DNA of 64,000 nucleotides, taken from positions 11,726 to 75,725 of the forward strand of contig MNCI01010128.1 of NCBI GenBank assembly GCA_015680685.1, given 5' to 3'. The notes under the pieces are model-generated. The model worked only from the letters and a program-made list of their open reading frames with translations. It had not been told where the DNA came from and searched no databases. The position numbers and the translations under genes are program-made. This document shows positions 45,600 to 57,225 of the stretch, in pieces (within the stretch, counting starts at the first letter, position 1; the number at the start of each line of letters is the position of its first letter). The DNA is from Gnetum montanum. Lineage: Eukaryota > Streptophyta > Gnetopsida > Gnetales > Gnetaceae.

Positions 45600-47150
45600 G
45601 GCAGGGTGAAGAGGGAGAATGGTTGTATTATTCAGGCTGCTGCGAAGTGTAGGCATGCATGGGTGTCTGGTGGCAGTGAGGGCAGGGCGAACAGCGGTGG
45701 CTTAATGGTAGATAGAGGGTGTGCAGCAGAGGCACGCAAAGGGGCGGGCGTGGCATGCAGTGCAGGAGAGGCAAGCCGTAGCAGCAGGGTGGCGGCCATG
45801 CCAGTGTATTACAATTGTTGTTGGACCATGTCTGCACGCTTCGCCTGGAACTCCACTGTCAGCTTCTCGCACCGAGAACATTCGCAGCATAGGCGAATGG
45901 CGAATGTGCATTTGACAAAGCGGTGCAGTGCACAACGACGAGGAGTAGGCGACAAGATGGCAGGCGTGCGGGAGTGGTGGAGGGCAGCAGCCTAGGATGG
46001 GGTGGCATGTGGCGCTGGGCTGCACAGCCCCAAGGACTAGGCCTAAGGCCCCCGTTTTTATTTTTTGAAGGGGCATTCCATTAGCTTCAGCGCGAGTGAG
46101 TACTAATCCATCCTATCGATGGAAAGTGCCATTACAGAGCAAAATTCTAGCAACAACTCAACAACAACACATGATCTATTCCCTGCTTCCCTGCAGTGCT
46201 GGGTTGCTGAGCATAGAAGAGTAAGATCAGCATTTCTGTGGCCAAGATGCTAAGGGAGGTGAGTATCCTAGAGGAGGAGGGCACTTTTTGAGAAGATCGT
46301 TGGCAGTGTCAGGTCCGAAACTACCCATACTTCGTTGAACACTGACAAAGCAGTAGCAGGCATCTATAGCAGAGAAATAAGCTTGGCCTGAGCTCACTGA
46401 ACCACAGCAAGCGGTCGAATAGTTGGCCCAAGGAGGAGAGGTCAGAGGGCTAAGATGGCGCAGGAGTTGGCAGTGGGCACAACAGTGGCGCGGCAACACA
46501 GGACTGTGCCTCAGCCCTCCCACACATCAACATGATAGGGCTGCACTGCCAGCCGACACCCCAGCGGCCGCTGGCAGGGGGTCTCAGTAGAAAGTGTTGT
46601 TTTTTTAAAAAAAATGGTACAACCAAGTGTGCAGTTTTCTGCCTGACAGCGAGTAATGGCGAGAACGGCGAGAATGGCGGCAAGAGCACCCTTCAATGGG
46701 AATTGCTGTTATTTTTTCTACATTCCTGCACAGTAGCAATGCCCCCCTAGATAACGAACAATGACAATGAAGACGACCAGGAAAAGAGGAAGTTCTGCAA
46801 TTATCATGGATTCATTTCCTGTCGGTCACTGCATAGAAAATAAAATGACTCTCCATTGTTGGAAGAAGAGAAGGGATACACGTGGGAGAGATCCAAAAAA
46901 TGTGAGGCATGATTGTAGTGAAGGCCAGACCATTTGAGGCAGGAGAAGATTTGAATGCAGGTGTGCTTTGTGTGCTCTTGGACTTTCCAATAGCGGCAGT
47001 GCATGCCGCGGGCTTGCGCAGCCCAATACAGGGCTACGTGGCCCTGCAAGATGCACTGGGCAATGTATGGCAAATGACAAAAATGCAGCAGGTTTGTGAA
47101 GAGGACGTGCCAGGGGTACTACGATCTGAGAAACAAGGGTTCCGTGATTA
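45600..47150. other. GC-rich insert in element C
   Basis: Base composition changes abruptly from AT-rich to GC-rich and back. It lies between the two minisatellite blocks of C, where pol would be in A and B. Short open frames exist on both strands (for example from 46909 on +: MIVVKARPFEAGEDLNAGVL), but none shows a family I know and none is long. No terminal repeat or target duplication found by eye. Confidence 0.5.
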
Positions 47151-47719
47151 TTTAGTGTGCTGTGAATGTTCTTATTTACATTTTTGTTCGATGGACAACA
47201 TTAAAACTTTGGTTACAGCAATTGGAAGAAAGAATTCGAATTCCTGGTACATGCAGAGGCAAATGTAATTATAAAAAATATACATATAAAAGCTACGACT
47301 CCATTTGCTGTCGAAAGATGGACAAATGGGGCCTAAGGAAAATCATCATAAAGAAAAAGCCGTACTAAACTTTAGTAAATGATATTGTGAATATTGCCCA
47401 TACTACAATGAGCAATCATGTGAATTATTTTTCATGGATAAAGGTGGTGACAAATAAAAGCGCATCAATGCTTGATTATTGGAACATGGGAGTTTGTTAC
47501 ATAGACTAACAATGGCCAAGCTAGTTCAAATTTCAAACAAACAATGTTATTTCAAAAGTTTATATATATATATATATATTATTTTGTTTTCTATTCTTTG
47601 TGTAAAAGGCTAAGAGTTCAAACAATAAGGCTATGAAGTAAAGCTCAATGCTAAAAGTGTAAAATAAAGCATAACAAGTTAGAATGTGCACATAAGAGAA
47701 ATAAAAGGAAGGCCATAAA

Positions 47720-47850
47720 ATCACTAGTTTTAGGCCCTGGTAAGCTATCATGCTACCAATTTTAGGCTTTAGCAGGCCAAAAAATTTCTAGTTTTAGGCC
47801 TTGGTGGGCTATGGTGTTAGTTTAAGGCCTTGGTAGGCCATGATCCATAC
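47720..47850 (-). repeat. Minisatellite after protease of C
   Basis: Three to four units of CTAGTTTTAGGCCTTGGTGG / GTTAGTTTAAGGCCTTGGTAG, the motif found after protease in A (2938-3066) and B (35038). Confidence 0.7.
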
Positions 47851-48099
47851 TTGCCTAGTAAGTATGGGATGCTCTTAAAAGAACATATAAAGCTAAAACG
47901 ATCCAAGAAGCATGACACAATGTTGCAAAAGTAAACAAATGACCGTTAACAAAAGAAGGGATAAGGTGTTTACTATGGATTTGTTGTTTGACCTTTGAGA
48001 GGTAAGAAAATCCTTTTGTCATAACTTTATGTTCACCACCTTTCTTGTTAACCATGGAAAGTTGTATGCATTTTCATTGATCACTTCATGTTGTAGAGT

Positions 48100-49850
48100 T
48101 GATGTTGCTAGCATTATTATTGTCTTGGTTGTTGTTGGCCCCAATCTGAGTGTTGGGAGTTTCCTCTTGGAACTCCACCTCTGAACCTCAGTTGATGTTA
48201 ACATAGTTAACCAATGGTACTGACGCATTGTCCTCATGGATCACAACTTTCCCTCTCTCATAGGGAAAGTGAATCTCTTGATGTATAGGGAATGAAATTG
48301 TGCAAAGCTTAGCCAACCATGGTCTCTCTAGGATCAAGTTAAACCTAGGTGTCTCTTCAACTACTAGAAAGTTAGCAGATGTGGGAAACTGTCGTAACCC
48401 ATTAAATGACTTGAGTGCTGAGGTAGTAGTCACCTAGATATTCTTGATTAAGCCTAACTTGTCAACAATGAAATATGGTATCATATTTGTGGCCACCCCA
48501 TCATCCACATGAACATGGTAAACCTTGTATCTACCAACACATATAGTAATAAGGAGAGGAGTAGATAGCATTGCTCTATTTCAAGAGTTGATTTTCACTT
48601 CACTATCATGAAAGTTAAGCATGGGTTGATGCCCATTTTCCCTAAGTGAAGCTTGCTCAATGATAGAGTGAATCAAATCTCTATTGGAGGGCATGTCCCT
48701 ATTCATAGCAATAGAGGTCAACACTTGAGATAGTACGTCCCTATGTGCAAAAGAGATCATGGCCAAGTCATACAAGTTCAGTGACTTGTTCTTTTGCCTA
48801 AGGGATTGTTTAGCTTGGTCCATTATTATGAGGAAGCTCTTCCCCTTGGTGTGTAATGTTTCAACCTTAGTGGTTCTAACCTCCTTGATCCTTCCTAGAG
48901 TTTGTGGCTTAGGTTCTGATGCATGTGCCTTGGGCCCCCTGCCCATGGGTGTAGTTGGTCTTGTTGTAGTCTATAATGAAGGCTTTTGTTATTGGCCACC
49001 TTCAGTTCTAGGTTTGGTAACAAGTTATTTTCATCATCATTGTAATGATGGTTTCTTACCAACATTTGGATTATTGGCCATAATAGGTGGGCTTTGGTCA
49101 TGGGTTGTTGTGGTCTTATTTATTAAAGATAGAGGGACCTAGATAACCAATGGTTCCCTAGGTTTCAGAGGATTGGTATCTTGTTGATTGCATTGTGATG
49201 TTGAAGCCACTAAAGGGGGGACACATATGATGAAGGGATTCTTAGGGGTTGGAGAAGGTGGTACCCGTATGATGAAGGGCTCTCTAGGCTTTGTGTTTTG
49301 GGTTTGCAGTGGTACTCTGATGACAAATGGTCTCCTAGGAGGATAAGAGCATTTGGCTTCTGTGAATGAGGCTACGACATGGGATTTGTCATCAACTCTT
49401 GGAGAGTTGGACTCAACACCAACTCTCTGTGGTCTATCATCTTCTAGAGGTCATCCTTTAACGTTAGGTAAAAATTGATGTCATGACCAACCATTTGATG
49501 ATAATGACAATATCTATCTAGCCTGAAGTACCTTGGTAGCTTTGGATCATCTTTGGTAGCTATCATTGGGTCTCTAGCTATGTCACAAAGATGATCCTAC
49601 CTTTTACAAGCCTCTTTAGACAGTTGCTTATGCTATATATGATTATCTTTAAGCAATTATTCTAGAAGATCAAAGGGCTTCATAGGCAACCCAGTGTACT
49701 TAGACCTATCCTTCTATCCAAAGTTTGGTCTTGGTTGATTTGGGGTGTAGGAAGTGGATGGTTGCGATGAGTCTTGGGATGTGTTGCATGGCAGTGATCC
49801 CTACCTTTCCCCTTACTTTGACTCTCTTGTTACTACAACCATGATTGTAT
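48100..49850 (-). pseudogene. gag (3' part) and protease of element C
   Basis: The gag linker carries the repeated PFVIRVPP / PFIIRVPP motif also seen in A and B, then SLRQKNKSLNLYDLAMISFA, the segment where A has its A8 frame change. Protease: VHVDDGVATNMIPYFIVDKL, FLVVEETPRFNLILERPWLA (the Gly of the usual ILGR is Glu), and IHQEIHFPYERGKVVI. Stops occur at several Gln or Trp positions. The N-terminal gag core stops being recognisable above about 49850. It faces no RT, so it could only have been a Gag-Pro donor or a passive copy. Confidence 0.75.
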
Positions 49851-49860
49851 GTTAGGGAAT

Positions 49861-52800
49861 AACTTACCTTAAAAATATGCTACTCTTCCCAACTTAGTTT
49901 AAGGTAAGATGGTAAAGGGAAATGATGTGATACAGCCAAGGGAGATGAAAACTAAAATTAAAAATAAATTATAATTCTAAAAAGATTTTTAAAAAATCTT
50001 CTAACATGGGCTAATTCCTAGAACTAATCTAATGGGCACTTCCTAAGGATAAGCTAATAGCTATGTCTAACCTAAGCTAATAATAAAGTCTAACATTAAA
50101 GCAGAACTAATAGAGCTAGCAAAAGACCCTCTACAACATAACTTAAAACAATTAAAAATGATTAGAATATGCTCCTAAGTTAAATTATAATTATTAGTTT
50201 CTTAACTTAATCTATCAGTTGTTATGAAAGATTATGAATGTTCGAGTTACAACTCCTTACAAAGCATAAAATAGTCCAAGTATAAACTTTGTAAGAAAAG
50301 GAATACAAAACAAGAATAAGAATAAATGGAACAAGTATGAAGAATAGATAAGAAATTAAATAAATATTTGAATGATAAAATGAAATGATAAACAAAAATG
50401 AAAATGAAAAATAACATCAAAAAAATAAACACCAGTAATGTTTATCAGCTAAAAGATATGAATAACGATGGTTCTTAAAAGCACAAAGGAAGAATGTCCT
50501 AAACCAAAAGTACAAATAGGAGCATCATGAATTTATTAGTTTTGAAGAACTAATAACTATGTATTACACAAAACATGTACAATCCATGTAGCACATGATC
50601 TAATATTTTAAGAAGAACTAAAGATTCTAGTTGTGCCATACATAGTCTATTCTAGTTTCTTAAATAAGAAGAAAAGGCTATCTAAAATATTTTGATGAAT
50701 AAAAAAAGTAAGAATTACGAAGAAGTAGTTCATAAGCAACTAAACCTAAGACAAGAGTACCTTAACTAATTATAAGAGAAGATTGTGAAGTTAAGTTACA
50801 TAAGAGTTGATAAAGAACAATGGAGAAGGTGAAGTTAAGTTCACTAAGAACTTGATGATATACCAAGGACTATGATAACTCCATGTACAACTATTTGTAC
50901 TATGTGAGTTACAAACAATAGTTGTAAGTGTGGCATAACCTTATGATCGAAGAGCAAGTATAATCCAAAATAAGATGCACTACTAGAAAAAAAGCAACAC
51001 CACCAAAACATAAGAAGTTCTTATATTCTTAGCATTGCAAAACCTAGAATAAACAATAGGCCCAAAGAAATGCTTACAAATTACCAAAATTAGAAAATTA
51101 CTTGTTGTAGACTATCTTCAATAGCTTATGACTAGTATTCAATTATAGAATCAATTCAACATAACTCTCTTCATTATAAGAGGATTTGTAAATAGTTAAA
51201 TTAGTAATACTTACAATACTCATAACCATAAAAAATTATAAAAGCATTTATCATTAAAAAGAGAGTTATGATCTTATGATTTTACTATATCACTTCCTAC
51301 TAATTAGATTTTAGAGAATTCTAGATTTACCATAAGGTGTAAATTCAAATTCCAACATTGTATTTGATCTAGGTTCAAGGAAAAAAATAATAAAGATTAG
51401 CACAAATCAAAGAAGGAAACAAAATTTATTATAACTCATGAATGCAAAGGTTTGTACATGAAGTTTGACATTTCAAGGTAGCTAGGGATTGATGGTAGGT
51501 AAGAAATACAATGGCCTTGAGAGTTACAATATGATTTAAGAATAGTTACACGATAACCCAGGAGCATCATAATAATGATACATCATGAAAGTCTAAGCTA
51601 AGAAGCTTTCTAAAATAACATTAAAGTGTAGTGACAAAGAGCTCATATATAGGTAGAAAATAAAATTAACAAGTCATCTAAGAGAATCAAAAGATTAAGA
51701 TAATTAAAGGAACTAGTGAAAGAAATGACATAGTATTAAAGATCTCATAATGAGTGGAGAAAATAATTAAGAAATCACAGTGTTAAATATTAGGAATTAT
51801 AAAACTCCACCCAAGAATGCTAAAGTTTATAAGAAGCTTATGAAGATAATAGAAGCTAAGGAGAAATTAAGTGAATATATTGTGAAGATGACTTCTAATA
51901 ATTACAAAGAATGTAAGTAGAGAACATGAGTGATTAAGAAGATTTATATAATGAGTTAACCCTAAAGTGTTATCTATAACTTTATCCTAAAAAGATAACA
52001 TTAAATGGAGGTGACATTTTAGAACAATTATAAACTAAAACTATGGTAAGAACCATACTTATCTAAGAAAAATGAAGAGAAGAAAAGAAATAACAATTAA
52101 AATATGCAAGAAATGGAGTATATGATCTATAGCTAAGGACACCAATATGAACAATTTCTTTACTCAATGATGTACACATTAAAAAATGAGTCATAGTCAT
52201 TCAAGTTACAAAAAGGAGAATCTATCAAGACTATTTAAGTATTAAGAAGAAAGAATCTATCAACCAATAATGTTTTTCTTAAAATGAAAAATTGAAACAT
52301 GTCAAATAAAAAATAGAAGCCAAATAAAGATAGCCAATTCATGATTAATTACCAAGATGAGAATGAGATTTGGCAAAATATTTATCCAAAATTTTTGGTA
52401 GCTAATCTTGAAATTATAAGTCATAAGTACTTAGGAATAAGCACTAATCATGATTACATTTAACATGAAATTTTAAATGGATCTTGATATAGAAGAATTA
52501 TCATAAAGAACATAGAGTAAAAAATGATTAAGAAAATTTTTAGTTTAGAGATTATAGAATATACAATAAGAAATAAGAATCCCATTATATGAGACCTAAT
52601 TCTTGGACCACATATTAAAATAAGAAAGAATAATGGCTGAATGTACAAAATGAACACAAGATTATCCCATATTTTAAAAGAAATGAAAAGAAGGTGATCA
52701 TATAAACAAGGCTTGTGACCACCAAAAGTGAAATGTAAAATGATATAATCATATGTAAATAAGAACTTCATGTTCTTATAAAGGAAATAAAGATATGTAC

Positions 52801-53150
52801 CATGGTTGTGTAGACCCTTATAAGGGTTGTGTGGTAAGAATTTCAAGGTCCTAGAAAGGGAAATAATTCAACTACATCACTTAGATCTCATTTTAAGATA
52901 GTTAGTAAAAATAAAGAAATCATCATAATAATCAATGTTAAACTTTGTAATGTTCATTAATTAACTAGAGATCTTAGCAATGGTGGTCTTTACTTGTGAA
53001 TGCAAGGGAGCATTGGATTCCTTCTTGGAATCAACAATTTCTACTTTATCAAAGCCTAAGTATATGAAATTGTATGTGTTAGAGGCCCAAGAAATGCTAG
53101 GAAATATTTTTTTTCACATTCTATTGATGTTTATTCTTGGTTTATAGGTT
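49861..53150. other. AT-rich region without recognisable gene
   Basis: About 3.3 kb with very low GC. Open frames are short and of biased composition (for example 52846-52460 on -). Possibly the decayed interior of element D. Confidence 0.5.
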
Positions 53151-53159
53151 GGAAATCCA

Positions 53160-53620
53160 ATATGATTCTATTGAGAACATCTAAATGTGAGATAGATAGG
53201 ATTTTCATGGTCTACATAAATCACCACTTTATGATTCTTGCAAAGAAAATGAATCTCTTAGTAAATAGTAGAAGATAAAATGTGATAATAAGCTAACCAA
53301 GGCCTACCTAGGATAGTGTCAATACTTGAAAAATTCACAATCACTATAAAAAGAACTTTTTTCCCTATACAATTGTTGATAGAGAAGGAAAACCTAATCA
53401 AATAAGTAATATCAATTCTAACATTTCTAAAAAAATCAAATTAGAGTTATGATTAGTATACATGATCTACTTCTCTTAAATAGGGTAGATCTTGCTCCAT
53501 CATTGATATGGACCGGAGGTAACATCATGCTACTATCAATCCATATGGTGATGTAAATGGGAAGTTGATATACCATTTCCATTACTAGATTTGTCTTGAT
53601 ATCAAATATACTTCATTAGC
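53160..53620 (-). pseudogene. Protease remnant of element D
   Basis: On the - strand LPIYITIWIDS and VHINDGA resemble FITIHVGQY and VHVDDGVAT of B. After frame changes DTILGRPWLAYYHILSSTIY, then EIHFLCKNHKVVIY, align with ILGRSWLA...QEIHLPYECGEVVI of B. The first Asp is Asn. Heavily decayed. Gag should lie above it; I see none with confidence. Confidence 0.55.
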
Positions 53621-56044
53621 TCTTTGTTGTTGTCTATTACAAGAAAATATACTTCATTGCAGAGGGGCATGAAGAATGGATGAGATTGCATAGGCCTATG
53701 GTTGAATAGTAACAAGAATATCAATTGACTTTATTAGCTCTTTGTTGTTATCTATTTCTAACACTAAAAGGAAATGCTATCATATGAAGGTTAAATCTCC
53801 TTTTGACATTAATTAAGGTATTATAGCAAAATTGGAATCAACTCTACCATAAGGAACATCTTTTATAAACTCATTTTAGATGGTTGTTGGTCTCTGTTAT
53901 CACTAAGGCATGGATGTTCCCAAATAGCCTCTTCTAGTGTTAATAAGCTACTATGACTCAAGTTATATAACAAGAAAGATTTATCTAGATAAATAGAAAG
54001 ATCTAACTAGATAATTTTATCTTATATATAATTGATATTTATCTATTCTGGCTATCTTTTAGCATGATTTGAAAGAATTGAGTAGCTTTCCTCTAAGTCT
54101 AGCTTTTATTTAAAGAATGGCATACATATAATAAATGGATGGTTTTATAGAAAATTTCAATCTCACATTCTAAACTATCTACTCACTAACTTCATAAAAG
54201 TAAAATCACAAAAAAATTACTAAACAAAGAAGGAAACTAAGGAAATAAAATTATTCATAAAGTCCAGAAATACATGAAGATGACAATAATTCTATGCTAG
54301 ACTAGTTAAGGTCTGACACTCAAAAAAGCTATCTCATCCAACTAGAGTAACAAAAATAAGAAAAACCTTAACTCACATAGAAACTAGCCTATTCCAAAAT
54401 AGACATTCCATTGATGTATGAATATGTAGCTTTCAAGCTAGACAAAAAGGAAAAGCTAACCTACTACAAATACAAGCTAAAAGATAAAGAAGAACATGTT
54501 TAAAATGTCATTTCATCAAACAGTCTTTACAATCCTATTTCTAATCTATTAGATGTCCTCCCTCTTTCTAGAAGCCAAGGGATCCCTTAAAAATTTTTCT
54601 CTAGACTTTATATGGCAAACTTTGGTAGTTACAACCATTTCAAATATTAAAAGCTACAATTATCTTACATCTTGCTCACATAATTAAAGGATGTTGGTTA
54701 ACTATCCTATTAATAAAATTTCCTCATTCTTTAAATTTGTAGCTCCTCAACTAGTAACTATCATGATTTTAGTGAGCTTTTATTTGTAGAATTCATTGTT
54801 TTTAATTTCATAGCCATTAAGCTTTTTCAAGGCTTATTTCAATGTTTTTTTTCTCCTACACCTGATTTGGTTATGAAATTCATTATTTTTATTGAAGCAT
54901 CTCCCACTTTGGTTTGAACTTTTACTCAATGATTTCAACCATGATACTAGTAACTGTCATCAATGTATAGGAATGGCTTATTATTAGCTCTTGGTTAAAT
55001 ATTCAAGTTTCATGTTTTATTTTTCCTTTTCCACTAATTTAGCTCATTGCTTATTTGAGATTTAATGGCAATTGTGTTTTAATGGTAGCTCTATTTTTAG
55101 TTTCTAAACTATGTGGCTAGAAATATGTCCCCTTTTCTTTAGCTTGTTGTTTGACATTAGCTGAAGGTCAATCACTGCAGCTTCTTCTTGATGCCAACAT
55201 TAGCTTCTGGAGCTACTACTTTGGCTCTATGAATTTACTTCTTTGAGCATTTGATATGGTGGAGATTTTAGGCCTCTCAATGTTGTCATAGGAAATTGAT
55301 TTCTGAGCTTATTCATAAAGTTATTTTTCAAACCGATGAGTTTGCTAATGGATCCCAAGATCTGTAGAGTCAATGTGGTAGATGAAGATATCTAGATGGG
55401 ATTTTACCATCTAGATGAAAATATGTCAAGCTTTGATTTCTGTTTGAGCTATTATTGCATGTGAGACTTATCAAGAGATAAAAATTTTCATCTAGATGGA
55501 AATTCATTTTGAATCCAAATGTTCACATGGTTGAATGATGACATGGCAAGGCATGTTGCACCCTACTTACATGAAAAATGAAGCTTTTCACTTCTCATGA
55601 GCTCATAAATCTTCATCTAGATGGTGATGTGGCAACATGTGTGGAGTTTTGTTAACATGACAAAATGCTTATGTGTCTCATAGAGCTTCTTTATAAAACT
55701 AGATTTTGGTTCTATGAACCTAAGCTAGCTTGGGAACTTACATGGAAAAACTATTTTGTGGAGCCATTTTTCGATTCTACAAAGCTTTTCATCAAGATAA
55801 TGTAGTGTGATGAAGTTAAGCTTGTTTGTAAAGTTGAAGTTTAGCTCTACAAATACTACTCTTTCACTTAATTCTAACATGGTAGAGCTCTTTCACACTA
55901 GCTTTGTAGAGCTAAACTCTGGCTCTACATATAAGCTATTACTAATATATCTCTAATAATGTGGCTTGTAGAACTATTTTAGTGCTTGTTTTTAGAATCA
56001 TTTTTAAGCCATACAAACTTCTTCTACCTATTGAGGTGGAAGGG
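53621..56044. other. AT-rich region with palindrome clusters
   Basis: No gene recognised. CATCTAGATG palindromes at 55408-55417, 55489-55498 and 55614-55623, and TAGCTCTAC/GTAGAGCTA inverted repeats at 55845-55945, recall the U3 hairpin arrays of A and B, so this may be an LTR of D. Confidence 0.4.
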
Positions 56045-56975
56045 TGATGAGCAGCTAGGTATCCCTATGCCCAACCATGCAAATCACAGGCGTTCACACA
56101 TGAATCGGTCGAATTCTATAGACTGTGAGCACTTAACATACACTAGACCTCTAACCAGCAAAATCCTTTGTTAGAATGGTCATTGTCTTCTCAACCTCAC
56201 TTTTGACTATCTAGTGGCAATGGTTAAGTGAGATTGAGGCTTTTCACTTTATCTTTTGGTCTAATTAAGGTATGGAAAGTAAGGAATGCAATATTATATA
56301 ATCTATGATTATCCTAATCTATGTCCTAATTCTTCCTAGCATAAGTATCTGATCCCATCTTTCGTGTACGTCCTAAGCATCACTTAACCACTATTGGGCT
56401 ACTAGACGTTAAGCATCATTGGGCTACCAAGCATTGGGTTTCACATTCAAGATGGTCATACTTATGGCTTCTACGAACTATGAATGAGCGATAACAATTA
56501 CAATAATAATAACATAAACTCAAATGAATGATTAAAGCTTATAAATATTAAACTATAAATGCATAGAAATGGCTAAGTCCAATTGCTGCAAGGAACTCTT
56601 GAAAAGCTCATCTTTATTGTCGTTCATGCCAATGGGCTTAGGTACATCAGCACTCGAATAAAGAGTCGAACACCTTTCTTACACCTACTGCAAGCACTTG
56701 GAAAATATTCTAACTCTCGTAGAAACAAACTATAAGACCTTCGCTACAACTGACAAAAATGTACCTAAGAGAGGTGGGAGCCCTCTTATTTATACGCTGC
56801 AAAAGGTGCCATGTAAATGGGGCCACATTGACGCATGGAAGGATGCGTCAACAGTGCTATGTCGATGGGGCCACGTATACCGAGTCATGTCGACAGGGCC
56901 ATGTCGAGGTGGCCACATATACGAGGTCCCATATACATGGCCTAGTAGACGTAGCAACCAACAAACACTTCATCA
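56045..56975 (-). repeat. LTR related to the solo LTR of 20584-21459
   Basis: The lower end TGATGAG and following bases (CCCTATGCCCAACCATGC) match the reversed end of the solo LTR. TATAAATA on - at 56794-56787 and AATAAA on - at 56618-56613 are in the same order as in the solo LTR. Upper end by the TGATGAAG start (56975), preceded on - by GAGGGTA. No matching target repeat at the two ends, so it is probably the 3' LTR of an element extending above 56975. Confidence 0.65.
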
Positions 56976-57225
56976 TACCCTCATGACTAAGTAAAAACTC
57001 ATCCTCAAGTTCCTCTTACAATTTGGAAGGTATGGAATTTTATTTACAACACACATGACTTGACACACACACACATGACACAACATCAGTTTTACCAAGT
57101 GCCCTAAGTGTATAGAGAAGGACAAATTACAAAAATGGTGGTGTTCAGAGACAAAATTGAACACCCTACCAATCTTGGAGTCTCTGTCATGTAGAAGGAT
57201 GCAAAAATATTCGGAGAAGATCATA

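Larger units (their letters stand above)
42328..49860 (-). mobile_element. Element C: internally deleted Tat-type relative
   Basis: On the - strand: gag fragment and protease (49850-48100), minisatellite (47850-47720), a GC-rich insert, a second minisatellite (45380-45300), the shared 3' tail (CTTCATCCTGCAA near 44768), a T-rich polypurine complement (44419-44456), and LTR sequence down to about 42330. RT, RNase H, integrase and the opposite-strand gene are absent, so it is a non-autonomous deletion derivative. LTR limits are not sharp. Confidence 0.6.

Noticed and set aside
45606-46076. Open frames of 120-130 codons on both strands in the GC-rich island
   Set aside because: GC-rich DNA has few stops; frames overlap on both strands and show no motif.
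47560-47751. 63-codon hydrophobic open frame on -
   Set aside because: Ends in a TA microsatellite; no start context or homology.
52460-52846. 128-codon open frame on - in the AT-rich region
   Set aside because: Very Phe/Ile/Leu-rich, as expected from AT-rich DNA read by chance; no homologous block.
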